From RPQJ01 sp963700045 (lineage in GTDB: Bacteria > Pseudomonadota > Gammaproteobacteria > Steroidobacterales > Steroidobacteraceae): a stretch of 64,000 bases of DNA. Positions 55,430 to 63,466 of the stretch are shown here, in pieces. How positions within the stretch are numbered: position 1 is the stretch's first letter; the number at the start of each line of letters is the position of its first letter. A model generated the notes under the pieces. The model ran no database searches, was not told the DNA's origin, and saw nothing but the letters and a program-made list of their open reading frames with translations. The stretch spans positions 62,001-126,000 of the forward strand of contig CAVOWK010000008.1 of assembly GCA_963700045.1 (NCBI GenBank), written 5' to 3'. Position numbers and translations under genes: made by a program.

Positions 55430-55954
55430 ATGCAGGCCCTGCACTTCATTCTCTCCGCGCTGTTCACGCTGGTCGTGATCGCATTCCTGCTGCGCGTGCT
55501 GATGCCGCTCGTCCGCGCCGACTTCCGCAACCCGTTCGGCGAGGCGGTATTGAAGGTCACGAACCCGCTGGTGCTGCCACTGCGCAAGGTCATGCCGCCC
55601 GGCAAGCGCCTCGATCCGTCATCGGTCGTTGCGCTGCTGATCGTGCAGTTCGCGGGCACCGCGCTGCTCCGCGGCGTGGCGGGCGGCGGCTTCGGACTGG
55701 AATCGATCCTGCGGGGCGGTGTCTACGGCCTGCTGCAGACCGTGCTGCAGTTCTATTTCTTCGCGGTGCTGCTGTATGCGTTGCTCAGCTGGTTCGCGGG
55801 CGCGGCCTACAGCCCGGCTGCGCAGATCCTGAGCAAGTTGGTGGAGCCGCTGCTCATGCCGATTCGCCGCGTCGTCCCGCCGCTGGGCGGACTCGACCTG
55901 TCGGCGGTCTTCCTGCTGATCGCGCTGCAGGCGCTGCAGATCCTGCTGCGATGA
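55430..55954 (+). CDS. yggT: YggT family integral membrane protein
   Basis: A 174-residue inner-membrane protein made of two similar halves. Hydrophobic pairs are at about 5-25, 60-80, 92-115 and 150-174, with the repeated signature RNPFGEAVLKVTNPLVLPLR (about 34-53) and SPAAQILSKLVEPLLMPIRR (about 124-143). Linked in other bacteria to osmotic tolerance and to cell-division-related clusters. Conserved position after proC. Confidence 0.93.
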   Translation: MQALHFILSALFTLVVIAFLLRVLMPLVRADFRNPFGEAVLKVTNPLVLPLRKVMPPGKRLDPSSVVALLIVQFAGTALLRGVAGGGFGLESILRGGVYGLLQTVLQFYFFAVLLYALLSWFAGAAYSPAAQILSKLVEPLLMPIRRVVPPLGGLDLSAVFLLIALQALQILLR

Positions 55955-55985
55955 GCAGAGCGGTGTTTCGTACCAGTCAGGCTGC

Positions 55986-56294
55986 ATGACCGAGCCGCTA
56001 CGCCGCGACGGGACAGACTGGGTGCTCGACGTTCGCGTTCAGCCGCGAGCATCGCGCACGGAATTTGCTGGTCTTTTCGGCGACCGTCTCAAGGTCCGGC
56101 TCAATGCACCCCCCGTCGATGGCCGCGCGAACATGGCATTGCTCGCCTTCATTGCCGAAGCATGCGCACTGCCCAGGTCCCGCGTGTCGCTGGATGCCGG
56201 CCAGACCGGGCGCGACAAACGCGTGCGTCTGCACGGGGTGCGGCAGATACCTGCCGCACTGCAGGGCGCCCTCTCGGCCGCACGGCCAGGCTGA
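55986..56294 (+). CDS. yggU: DUF167 family protein YggU
   Basis: A small 102-residue protein of unknown function. VRVQPRASRTEFAGLFGDRL (about 16-35), LKVRLNAPPVDGRANMALLA (about 35-54) and RVSLDAGQTGRDKRVRL (about 68-84) are the family core. Starts 31 nt after yggT, in the conserved order. Confidence 0.93.
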   Translation: MTEPLRRDGTDWVLDVRVQPRASRTEFAGLFGDRLKVRLNAPPVDGRANMALLAFIAEACALPRSRVSLDAGQTGRDKRVRLHGVRQIPAALQGALSAARPG

Positions 56295-56431
56295 CGCGCC
56301 GTTCGCGGGCGGTGCTCTGCTGGGACGTCCTGTTACGCTCACGACGAAACCGGCGTTATAGTCGGCCGCGCTCGACTGCGTCGGACCCGTGCCCTGCGCC
56401 ACCCTCACGCGAAGTTCGGGAGGAACCTGCA

Positions 56432-56959
56432 ATGCCCACGCCAGACACCGGGATTCAAAGCTTTTTTTCATCGCCTCGCCGTTGCACGGCAAGCGTGCTG
56501 CTGGCCGCCGCCGGCGTGCTTCTGGTGGCGGGTTGCGGCGCGGACATCGGCCGGCAACCGCAAACCGCGCGCCCGACCGAAGACACGCAGAAGGATTTCG
56601 ACGGCCTCGAAGTCCACTACAACGCGATCCGGACGGATCAGCTGACGCCGGCAGTGGCCCGTGCCTATGGCATCGAACGCAGCCCGGCACGAGTGCTGCT
56701 GAACGTGGCGATGCTCACCAAGACGCCTGGCGGCGCGGCCAAACCCGTCGATGGCACGGTGTCGGCCTCCGTGCACAACCTGAACGGGCAGCTGAAAAGC
56801 CTCGCGATGCGGCGCGTGCAGGAAGGGGCGGCCGTGTATTTCATCGGCGAGGTTGGCATCAGCGGCAACGAGATCCTGGTCTTCAACATCGACGTCGAGC
56901 CGGTCGCGGGCGGCGGACGTCGCTCGGTGCAGTTCAAGCGCGAGTTCTTCGGCGACTGA
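56432..56959 (+). CDS. DUF4426-type lipoprotein
   Basis: A 175-residue exported protein of unknown function. The signal ends in a lipobox LVAGC (about 29-34). The mature part begins with a Gln/Thr-rich stretch and then FDGLEVHYNAIRTDQLTPAVARAY (read in parts) and RSPARVLLNVAML; this start is typical of DUF4426. The ATG at 56432 follows GGGAGGA. In pseudomonads such genes lie near metX/metW in the proC-yggT neighbourhood; those two are missing here. Confidence 0.82.
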   Translation: MPTPDTGIQSFFSSPRRCTASVLLAAAGVLLVAGCGADIGRQPQTARPTEDTQKDFDGLEVHYNAIRTDQLTPAVARAYGIERSPARVLLNVAMLTKTPGGAAKPVDGTVSASVHNLNGQLKSLAMRRVQEGAAVYFIGEVGISGNEILVFNIDVEPVAGGGRRSVQFKREFFGD

Positions 56960-57004
56960 TTCACCGCAGCACTAAAAAAATCGGGAAAAAACACATTCAA
57001 TGTA

Positions 57005-57032
57005 TTAACAAGCCTAGTTTTCATGGTATTTT
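57005..57032 (+). promoter_or_regulatory. Putative promoter of the HU-like gene (TTAACA-N16-TATTTT)
   Basis: The -35 TTAACA is at 57005-57010 and the -10 TATTTT at 57027-57032, in a stretch (56970-57040) far richer in A and T than its surroundings. About 60 nt of leader follow before the ATG. Confidence 0.5.
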
Positions 57033-57094
57033 TCGCGTGCTGACAGACTAACCAAGGGCCGGCGGCCCGCAGCACAACTAGGAGATACATCAAG

Positions 57095-57409
57095 ATGGCA
57101 GCCAAGAAGAGCTCTGCTCCGACCAAGTCCGACATCCTCGCGCACGTCTCGAAGGACACGGGCCTGTCGAAGAAGCAGGTGAGCTCGGTTTTCGAATCGC
57201 TCAACACCGTGATCAAGAAGAGCCTGAAGAGCCACGGCATCTTCACGCTCCCGGGTCTCGCCAAGATGAAGGTCGTCAAGAAGCCCGCCACCAAGGCGCG
57301 CGAGGGCGTGAACCCCTTCACCGGCGAAAAGATGGTCTTCAAGGCCAAGCCGGCCAGCAAGAAGGTCCGCGTGATGCCGCTCAAGAACCTCAAGGGGTTC
57401 GTGAACTGA
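57095..57409 (+). CDS. HU/IHF-family DNA-binding protein
   Basis: A 104-residue nucleoid-type protein. SKSDILAHVS-like TKSDILAHVSKDTGLSKKQV (about 10-29) and the DNA-binding arm GVNPFTGEKMVFKAKPASKK (about 71-90) mark the family. Compared with HU it has a Lys/Ser/Ala-rich N-terminal extension and a basic C terminus (VRVMPLKNLKGFVN), as in the longer HU-like proteins of environmental gammaproteobacteria. The start follows CTAGGAGATA. A strong terminator follows, so it is monocistronic. Confidence 0.92.
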   Translation: MAAKKSSAPTKSDILAHVSKDTGLSKKQVSSVFESLNTVIKKSLKSHGIFTLPGLAKMKVVKKPATKAREGVNPFTGEKMVFKAKPASKKVRVMPLKNLKGFVN

Positions 57410-57442
57410 GCGCGAGCTGACCGAAGCGATTTTTCGCTGATG

Positions 57443-57477
57443 ACGCCGGGGTGCTCGCGCACCCCGGCGTTTTTTTT
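57443..57477 (+). terminator. Rho-independent terminator of the HU-like gene
   Basis: Perfect 12-bp stem ACGCCGGGGTGC-TCGC-GCACCCCGGCGT followed by seven T. It lies 33 bp after the HU-like stop. Confidence 0.96.
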
Positions 57478-57507
57478 GGTGGTTTCACGGCCGCCGCAGC
57501 GATATTT

Positions 57508-58191
57508 TCAGGCGTCGAGCAGGAAGGCGAGCACACCGGAGCGCAGCTCGCCGAGCTTGCCGTGGAAGAAGTGCTCGGCGCCCGCGATCACCGCCAACTC
57601 AGGTTCGGGCGCAAAGCTGCGCGCCCACGAGCGCACGGCTTCGATGTCGATGAGTTCGTCGTGGTCGCCCTGCACGATCAGCCATGGACAGTCCGGACGC
57701 CGCACGGGTTCGGTGATGATGCGGCCTACCGGTGGCGCGATCGTCACGAGCTTCGCCGGCCGTGCGCCGCGTGCCGCCGCCTGCAGGGCGGTCGCCGCAC
57801 CGAACGAGAACCCCCCGAGCCACAGCGCGTCGCAGTCGAAGTGCCGGCGCGTCCACTCGGTCACGGCGAGCGCATCCTCGAGTTCACCAACGCCCCGGTC
57901 GTGCTGGCCTTCGCTGGCACCCACGCCACGGAAATTGAAACGCACCGTCGCCGCCCCGGCCTCCTGCATGGCACGGGCCACGGTATGCACGACCTTGTTC
58001 TGCATCGTGCCGCCGAACAGCGGATGCGGGTGGCAGACGACGCCGACGACCCGGCGGGTCGCCCCGGCTGGCAGCGGATCTTCGACGCGCGCTTCGATGG
58101 CGCCTGCCGGACCGGCAATCCGGACGGCCACCGGCGCGGGCGGGCGAAACGGTTCAGCGGTGTCAGTCGAACCTGCGGGCAATGACGGCAT
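57508..58191 (-). CDS. Alpha/beta hydrolase of the CHPHPxxGG group
   Basis: A 227-residue cytoplasmic hydrolase. VVGVVCHPHPLFGGTMQNKV (about 48-67), RFNFRGVGASEG (about 84-95), the nucleophile elbow GGFSFGAAT (about 125-133), VQGDHDELID (catalytic Asp, about 167) and AEHFFHGKL (catalytic His, about 208) give a complete triad. Members are usually called esterases or dienelactone-hydrolase-like; the physiological substrate is unknown. Divergent from the PEBP-family gene. Confidence 0.88.
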   Translation of the reverse strand: MPSLPAGSTDTAEPFRPPAPVAVRIAGPAGAIEARVEDPLPAGATRRVVGVVCHPHPLFGGTMQNKVVHTVARAMQEAGAATVRFNFRGVGASEGQHDRGVGELEDALAVTEWTRRHFDCDALWLGGFSFGAATALQAAARGARPAKLVTIAPPVGRIITEPVRRPDCPWLIVQGDHDELIDIEAVRSWARSFAPEPELAVIAGAEHFFHGKLGELRSGVLAFLLDA

Positions 58192-58291
58192 CCGGGCGCT
58201 GGGAAACGGGGCTGCAGTGTGCCAGAACGCTGCCGGTCCGCCGCCGGGCCATGGCAGAATCAGACGCAGGCAAGCCAAGGAGTGACCCGCA

Positions 58292-58918
58292 GTGCACCTG
58301 TTGTCTTCGAGCTTCGTACACGGCCAGCGGATCCCCGAGGAGTTCGCGTTCTGCGCCCCCGATCCGGCACAGCACGTCCGCATGAGCGGCAACCGCAACC
58401 CGCACTTGCGCTGGACGGGTGTGCCCTCGACGGCGAAATCGCTGGTTCTGCTGTGCGTCGACGTCGACGTGCCGACCCGCGGGGACGACGTGAACAAAGA
58501 GGGCCGCAGCGTGCCGGCCAATCTGCCGCGAACCAGTTTCTGGCATTGGGTCGTGGTCGACATTGCACCGTCGGTCAGCGAAATTCCGGCTGGTTTCGCC
58601 AGCGATGGCGCGACTGCGCGCGGCAAGCGCGAACCACGCGGTCCCAGCGGATCACGCCAGGGGCTGAACGACTACACGCTCTGGTTTGCCGGCGACAAGG
58701 ACATGGCAGGACAGTACTTCGGCTACGACGGCCCCTGCCCGCCGTGGAACGACACGCTGCTGCATCACTATCATTTCACGCTGTATGCGATCGACCTCGC
58801 GCGCTGTCCGATCGAAGGTGCGTTCACGGGTCAGCAGGTGAAGGACGCCATCGCCCGGCACGTGCTGGCCGAAGCCACGCTCACCGGCACGTATTCGCTG
58901 AACCCCGCCGTGAAATGA
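58292..58918 (+). CDS. YbhB/YbcL-type PEBP family protein
   Basis: A 208-residue phosphatidylethanolamine-binding-like protein. FVHGQRIPEEFAF, RNPHLRWTGVPSTAKSLVLL (about 36-55), the DPD-like VDVDVPTRG, FWHWVVVDI (about 83) and YFGYDGPCPPWND with HHYHFTLYAIDL (about 143-170) are family landmarks. The start is a GTG at 58292. It is longer than E. coli YbhB (158), with an inserted loop at about 105-125. Function in bacteria is not settled. Confidence 0.88.
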   Translation: MHLLSSSFVHGQRIPEEFAFCAPDPAQHVRMSGNRNPHLRWTGVPSTAKSLVLLCVDVDVPTRGDDVNKEGRSVPANLPRTSFWHWVVVDIAPSVSEIPAGFASDGATARGKREPRGPSGSRQGLNDYTLWFAGDKDMAGQYFGYDGPCPPWNDTLLHHYHFTLYAIDLARCPIEGAFTGQQVKDAIARHVLAEATLTGTYSLNPAVK

Positions 58919-58931
58919 CGCGGTCGTGGCG

Positions 58932-59402
58932 TCAGCGCGGCGGCTGGACTGCCAGCAGTTCGACGTCGAACACGAGCGTTGAGCCCGGTGGGATCACGCC
59001 ACCGGCGCCGCGGTCGCCGTAGGCCAGCGCCGACGGGATCTCGAGCCGCCGCTGGCCACCGGCCTGCATGCCGGCCACGCCCTGGTCCCAGCCGGCAATG
59101 ACCTGCTTCTGACCCAGCACGAAGCTGAACGGCCGTCCGCTCTTGCGCGAGCTGTCGAACTCGGCGCCCTTCCTGTCCGGGCGAGTGTGGTCGTACAGCC
59201 AGCCGGTGTAATGCACGGTGACCTTCGAGCCCGGTGTCGCCACGGCGCCCTGGCCGACAACCAGTTCCGTGACTTCGAGCGCAGCCAGCCGGTCGGCTGG
59301 CGCAATCGCCGGCGGGGGCGGACGCGTGCAACCCGCGAGCATCCCGCAGGCCAGCACGACGGCAGCAACCGGCAGGGACAGGGTGGCAAAATTCCGGCGC
59401 AT
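58932..59402 (-). CDS. FKBP-type peptidyl-prolyl isomerase lipoprotein
   Basis: A 156-residue exported folding catalyst. Signal with lipobox LAGC (about 22-25), then a single FKBP domain: KVTVHYTGWLYD (about 60-71), EFDSSRKSGRPFSFVLGQ, VIAGWDQGVAGMQAGGQRRL (about 101-120) and IPSALAYGDRGAGGVIPPGS. The active-site aromatic and Asp residues are present. It follows msrB by 3 nt and is probably cotranscribed. Confidence 0.92.
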   Translation of the reverse strand: MRRNFATLSLPVAAVVLACGMLAGCTRPPPPAIAPADRLAALEVTELVVGQGAVATPGSKVTVHYTGWLYDHTRPDRKGAEFDSSRKSGRPFSFVLGQKQVIAGWDQGVAGMQAGGQRRLEIPSALAYGDRGAGGVIPPGSTLVFDVELLAVQPPR

Positions 59403-59405
59403 GCG

Positions 59406-59810
59406 TCAGTCCTTCTTCTTGAATTCGAGCGCAGCCGAGTTGACGCAGTAGCGCAGCCCGGTGGGTTGCGGGCCGTCCTCGAACACGTGGCCGAGGTGCG
59501 CGCCGCAGTTCGCACAAGTGACCTCGGTCCGCACCATGCCGTGGCTGACGTCGCGGTGCGTTTCGACACGGTCGCCCGCGAGCGGTAGCCAGAACGACGG
59601 CCAGCCGGAGCCGGAATCGTACTTCGTCTCTGACGCAAACAGCGCGGCATCGCACACGACGCAGGTGTATATGCCCTGGTCCTTGTTGTGCAGAAAGCGG
59701 CCGGTGAAGGCCCGTTCGGTGCCCTTGTGCTGGGTGACCTGGAACTGCTCGTCGCTCAGTCGCGCGCGCAGCTCATCCTCGCCGGGTGGGCGCTTGTCGT
59801 GTCCAGTCAT
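59406..59810 (-). CDS. msrB: Peptide-methionine (R)-S-oxide reductase MsrB
   Basis: Repairs methionine-R-sulfoxide in proteins. Zinc cysteines are in YTCVVCD (about 48-54) and VTCANCGAHLGHVFEDG (about 97-113). The catalytic Cys is in GLRYCVNSAALEF (about 118-130), with SGSGWPSFW (about 66). 134 residues. The start at 59810 has no strong ribosome site. A 54-residue membrane protein gene lies 16 bp upstream. Confidence 0.95.
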   Translation of the reverse strand: MTGHDKRPPGEDELRARLSDEQFQVTQHKGTERAFTGRFLHNKDQGIYTCVVCDAALFASETKYDSGSGWPSFWLPLAGDRVETHRDVSHGMVRTEVTCANCGAHLGHVFEDGPQPTGLRYCVNSAALEFKKKD

Positions 59811-59826
59811 TGCAGGAATCCCCGCG

Positions 59827-59991
59827 TCAGGGTGCGGCGAGCAGATCCGGCGGGCCGAGCAGCAGGAGCGCGCCGACGCCCGCGGCGAATACCACGACGA
59901 GCAGCACGGTGATGATCACCGACGGTGCCTGCAGGCGGAAGACGTCCGTGAGGTCGTCCAGGTCGTCGAGCCACTTGAGCAGTCGTTCCAT
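59827..59991 (-). CDS. Small single-pass membrane protein (54 residues)
   Basis: A short frame beginning MERLLKWLDDLDDLTDVFRL, followed by one transmembrane helix (about 24-45, SVIITVLLVVVFAAGVGALL) and ending PPDLLAAP. The amphipathic, acidic N-terminal helix plus one membrane span looks like a genuine small protein. Codon third positions are GC-rich like the neighbours. It ends 16 bp before the msrB start on the same strand. Function unknown; no clear ribosome site, so moderate confidence. Confidence 0.6.
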   Translation of the reverse strand: MERLLKWLDDLDDLTDVFRLQAPSVIITVLLVVVFAAGVGALLLLGPPDLLAAP

Positions 59992-60094
59992 GGAATTCGG
60001 GGCGGGGGCAGACTCTAATCGAAAAGACCGGGTTATTGCGATGCCAGGAATCCTGCATCACCACGCGGCCGGTGCCGCACGGTCGTGCGAACGT

Positions 60095-60382
60095 TTACTT
60101 GGCCTTGTCGAAGGCCCCACGCGCCTTGTCGGCCCAGCTCTTGTAGCTCGCGATGCTGCCGAGAGACTTGCTGATCACGGCCTGCCGTGACGGCGGGGCC
60201 GGCTGCCGGACTCGGTCCAGCCAGTCGTTGTAGGCGTCCCAACCGTCCGTGGCCGCACCAAACTTGTTTGCGCCACGCCGTGGGCCGACCTCGTTCGCCG
60301 TCAACGGACGCTCCGGGGGGCGAGACTTGTCGCGCGGCGGCACGCGCGTGCCGACGGGATGTTCCGGCTTGCGCTCAGACAT
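60095..60382 (-). CDS. Hypothetical basic, Pro-rich protein (95 residues)
   Basis: Unrecognised. The N-terminal half (EHPVGTRVPPRDKSRPPERP) is Pro/Arg-rich and probably disordered; the second half has Trp-Asp/Tyr-containing helices (GWDAYNDWLDRVRQ and SYKSWADKARGAFDKAK). No membrane segment or signal. It sits between ppnN and the small membrane protein on the same strand, 103 bp upstream of the latter. Composition and codon use suggest a real gene. Confidence 0.5.
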   Translation of the reverse strand: MSERKPEHPVGTRVPPRDKSRPPERPLTANEVGPRRGANKFGAATDGWDAYNDWLDRVRQPAPPSRQAVISKSLGSIASYKSWADKARGAFDKAK

Positions 60383-60497
60383 TGCGGTTTTTCACTGGTG
60401 CCACGATGGCTGCACGGTACCGAAGCGCCCCGCCAGCGTCCGGTACTGGGTCACAGTCTGCGACCTCACCCGCTGCGCCGGGGGGCGCGGCAAGGCA

Positions 60498-61910
60498 TCA
60501 GGCGACGATGCGATAGCAGGGCTGGTACTCGCCCGAGAGCTTCATGCGGCGCTGCCGCACGAACGATGCGAGCAGCGCGTCGAGTGGCTGCAGCAGTTCG
60601 GCATCGCCATGCAGCTCGAACGGGCCGTGCTCGTCGATCAACCGCAGCCCGGTCTCCTTGACGTTGCCGGCGACGATACCCGAGAACGCACGCCGCAGTT
60701 CCGCCGCCAGCTGGTGCGGCGGCGCATCGCGATGCAGCTTGAGTCCTGCCATGGTCGCGTGCGTGGGTTCGAACGGCTGCTGCAGATCGTGCGAGATGCG
60801 CAACAGCCAGTTGAAGTTGTAGGCGTCCTTGGCGCGGCGGCGGTATTCGCGCACGGCGGCCATGCCACGCAGCATCTCGCGTGCCACCTCGGCCGGATCG
60901 CCCACGATGATTCGATAGCACTGGCGCACGCGCTCGCCGAGCGTGCCGACCAGGAACGCGTCGACCTGGTGCCAGTATTCCTCGCTGCCGCGGGGCCCGG
61001 TGAACACGACGGGAAACGGCTGCGGCTCGTTCTGCGGGTCGAGCAGGATGCCGACGAGATACAGGATTTCCTCGGCGGTGCCGGCACCGCCTGGGAACAC
61101 GACGATGCCGTGGCCGATGCGGACGAATGCTTCGAGGCGCTTCTCGATGTCCGGCAGGATGGCGAGCTGGTTGACGATCGCGTTCGGCGGCTCGGCCGCG
61201 ACGATGCCCGGCTCGGTCAGGCCGATGTAGCGGCCCGACGGGATGCGTTGCTTGGCATGGCCGATCGTCGCGCCTTTCATCGGACCCTTCATTGCGCCCG
61301 GCCCGCAGCCCGTGCAGACGTTGAGCCCGCGCAGGCCGAGTTCGTAGCCCACGAGCTTGGTGTAATCGTACTCGTCGCGGCCGATCGAGTGTCCGCCCCA
61401 GCACACGACGATGTCGGGCCGCGCGCGCGGTTGCAGCAGGCCCGCATTGCGCAGCACGCGGTACACGGCGTTGGTGATGCCGGCGGACTCGCGCAGCTCG
61501 ACGCTGCCGTGCTCGTAGACTTCGCCGTGGATGTAGAGGATGTCGCGCAGCACCGCGAACAGGTGCTCCTGGATGCCGCGGATCATGCGGCCGTCGACGA
61601 ACGCCGCGGCCGGCGCATTGTGCAGTTCGAGCTTGATGCCCCAGGCCTGCCGCACGATGTCGATGTCGAAATCGGCATAGCGGTCGAAGATCGCGCGGGC
61701 GTCGTCGGTCTCGCCCCCGCTGTTCAGGACGGCGAGCGAGCAGCGGCGATACAGCGGGTAGAGGCCGCCACGCGAGCTGTCGAGCAGCCGGTCGACCTCC
61801 ATCTGCGACAGGTTCTCGAGGCTGCCGGTCGGCGTGACACGCGCGTCGACGAAATTGTCGTCCTCGGTCGGCCCCGCCGGAATGGCGACCTCGGCCCGCT
61901 TCATCATCAT
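60498..61910 (-). CDS. ppnN: Nucleotide 5'-monophosphate nucleosidase PpnN (LOG family)
   Basis: Splits nucleotide monophosphates into base and ribose phosphate; the E. coli enzyme is stimulated by (p)ppGpp. The N-terminal domain contains VDRLLDSSRGGLYPLYRRCS (about 39-58). The Rossmann core has VVCWGGHSIGRDEY (about 168), CTGCGPGAMKGPMKGA (about 199) and the LOG motif VVFPGGAGTAEEILYL (about 271-286). 470 residues, full length. The stop codon of the gene overlaps nothing downstream; its start overlaps the L,D-transpeptidase stop by 4 nt. Confidence 0.95.
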   Translation of the reverse strand: MMMKRAEVAIPAGPTEDDNFVDARVTPTGSLENLSQMEVDRLLDSSRGGLYPLYRRCSLAVLNSGGETDDARAIFDRYADFDIDIVRQAWGIKLELHNAPAAAFVDGRMIRGIQEHLFAVLRDILYIHGEVYEHGSVELRESAGITNAVYRVLRNAGLLQPRARPDIVVCWGGHSIGRDEYDYTKLVGYELGLRGLNVCTGCGPGAMKGPMKGATIGHAKQRIPSGRYIGLTEPGIVAAEPPNAIVNQLAILPDIEKRLEAFVRIGHGIVVFPGGAGTAEEILYLVGILLDPQNEPQPFPVVFTGPRGSEEYWHQVDAFLVGTLGERVRQCYRIIVGDPAEVAREMLRGMAAVREYRRRAKDAYNFNWLLRISHDLQQPFEPTHATMAGLKLHRDAPPHQLAAELRRAFSGIVAGNVKETGLRLIDEHGPFELHGDAELLQPLDALLASFVRQRRMKLSGEYQPCYRIVA

Positions 61911-62866
61911 TTCCGGATTTCGATCGGGATCCCGGCCGTCGTCCGCAGCCAGACGTCGACCATGTCGGCGTTGCTCAGTGCGATGCAGCCATCGGTCCAG
62001 TCGCGTGTCGCGTAGTGCTCGAGGGGTCGCTTCGGTTCATTCGGCTGGCCATGGATCATGATCAGCCCGCCGGGCGCATACCCGCTTTCGTTTGCGACCG
62101 CCGCGTCCTCACGATTCGGGTATGAGATCTTGATCGAGAGGAAGAACTCGCTCTTCGGGTTGCGAAAGACGAGTTCGTAGTTGCCCTCGGGCGTGCGGAA
62201 ATCGCCTTCGCGCTGCTTGTGGCCGTAAGGATTCAGCCCGAGCTTGATCGGGTACTCGGCGATCACGCGACCGCGGCGGAGCAGGCGCAACACGCGCTCG
62301 TGCTTGATCACGAGGACCTTGTCGGCCATCTCGAAGGCTGACGCCGAGCCCGCGCCGTAATTCGCGCTGGCGGCCGGCGGCGCAGGCAGCGACGGCGCAC
62401 TACCGCTCACCGAACTGAACCCCCCGCTGCCCGTGCTGAACGCGCTGCTGGCGGCAGCGGGCGGCGCAGCGGGCGGCGCAGCGGAGCCTGGCACGGGCGC
62501 GGCAGGTGTCGGGACGGCCGGCGACACGGAGCCCGCATGGGTCGGCCGCGAGGGCATTGCTGGCGCAGCGGCGGCCAACGTGCCGCCGAAGGCGGGTGGC
62601 GGTGGCGCGGCACTGGCGAGGATCGGTACGTTGTCGGCCGCGACCGGGACCTGCGCGGATGGAGCATTGACTCTCGGCAGCGTGCTGTTCGGGACGCTGG
62701 TCGCATCGCCGACGGCGCCTTGCGGCGGCACGACCGTGGCCTTGGACGTTCCGCTCGATACGGAGCTGAACCCTTGTGCGTGCGTCGCAACGAACGGTGT
62801 CGCCAATGCCGTGGCAAGCGCAAGGGCGGAAAGGAAATGGTGCAATCGAATCGGGAATGCTGTCAT
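61907..62866 (-). CDS. L,D-transpeptidase (YkuD domain), YafK/DpaA-like
   Basis: An exported enzyme of 319 residues acting on peptidoglycan or its attached lipoproteins. Signal peptide (about 1-30, ending THAQG), a long Pro/Ala/Ser-rich linker (about 31-165), then the YkuD domain (about 175-319). The domain has LGLNPYGHKQREGDFRTPEG (about 218-237), the catalytic-site histidine in MIHGQ and the cysteine in DWTDGCIALSNADM (about 290-303). The TDGCIALSN form is typical of the YafK/DpaA group. Coupled to ppnN by a 4-nt overlap. Confidence 0.9.
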   Translation of the reverse strand: MTAFPIRLHHFLSALALATALATPFVATHAQGFSSVSSGTSKATVVPPQGAVGDATSVPNSTLPRVNAPSAQVPVAADNVPILASAAPPPPAFGGTLAAAAPAMPSRPTHAGSVSPAVPTPAAPVPGSAAPPAAPPAAASSAFSTGSGGFSSVSGSAPSLPAPPAASANYGAGSASAFEMADKVLVIKHERVLRLLRRGRVIAEYPIKLGLNPYGHKQREGDFRTPEGNYELVFRNPKSEFFLSIKISYPNREDAAVANESGYAPGGLIMIHGQPNEPKRPLEHYATRDWTDGCIALSNADMVDVWLRTTAGIPIEIRK

Positions 62867-62913
62867 CGCGCGGCGATTTTATCGCTCTTCGGGCGTTTTT
62901 GCTGTGAGTTCTC

Positions 62914-63390
62914 TCACGCTGCCGATTTTGTACGCGTCGACGCGCGTGACGAACCATTACGTCGTGGACGCACGGGCGGCTGCTTGCTGACGTCGGTCCG
63001 TACTCCCACTGCTGCCCGCATCATGCGGCGGAACGACGGGCATTCCATGTGACTCGGCGCGGGGCAGACGGCAGCGTGCCGCAACCCGTCCCGCATCGAA
63101 CTCAACTGCTGGATCGTGCGGTCGAGTTCATCGGCCTTGGTCGCCAGCGTCTTCCGGTCGATCTTCGGACGCCCGTCCGGCGTGAACATGCGGGCGATCT
63201 CCTCGAGCGAAAAGCCGGCCGCCTGCCCCAGTGCGATCAACGCCAGTCGTTCCAGCACGCGTGCGTCGAACAACCGCCGCAGGCCCCGCCTCCCGACCGA
63301 GGCGATCAGGCCTTTCTCCTCGTAGTAACGCAGCGCCGAGGCCGGCACGCCGGACTGCTGCGCCACCGCGGCAATGTCCAGGTATCGCAT
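62914..63390 (-). CDS. MerR-family transcriptional regulator
   Basis: A 158-residue dimeric activator. The winged helix is DIAAVAQQSGVPASALRYYE (5-24) and EKGLIASVGRRGLRRLF; the dimerisation coiled coil spans about 65-105. The C terminus has a Cys/His motif VCPAPSHMECPSF (about 108-120) that might bind metal or sense oxidation. It is divergent from a DUF2938 gene with a MerR-type operator between them, so that gene is the likely target, along with itself. Confidence 0.9.
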   Translation of the reverse strand: MRYLDIAAVAQQSGVPASALRYYEEKGLIASVGRRGLRRLFDARVLERLALIALGQAAGFSLEEIARMFTPDGRPKIDRKTLATKADELDRTIQQLSSMRDGLRHAAVCPAPSHMECPSFRRMMRAAVGVRTDVSKQPPVRPRRNGSSRASTRTKSAA

Positions 63391-63394
63391 CCGC

Positions 63395-63425
63395 TTGACC
63401 TCAAGTTGACTTCAAGTGGCACAGT
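63395..63425 (+). promoter_or_regulatory. MerR-type operator-promoter (TTGACC-N19-CACAGT)
   Basis: The -35 TTGACC is at 63395-63400 and a -10-like CACAGT at 63420-63425, with the long 19-bp spacer typical of MerR-controlled promoters. The spacer holds the imperfect dyad CTCAAGTTGACTTCAAG. It lies 5 bp from the MerR start and 42 bp before the DUF2938 start. Confidence 0.65.
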
Positions 63426-63466
63426 GCCACCTGCGCCGCTCAATGGCAAGCAAAGGGAGACAGGAA

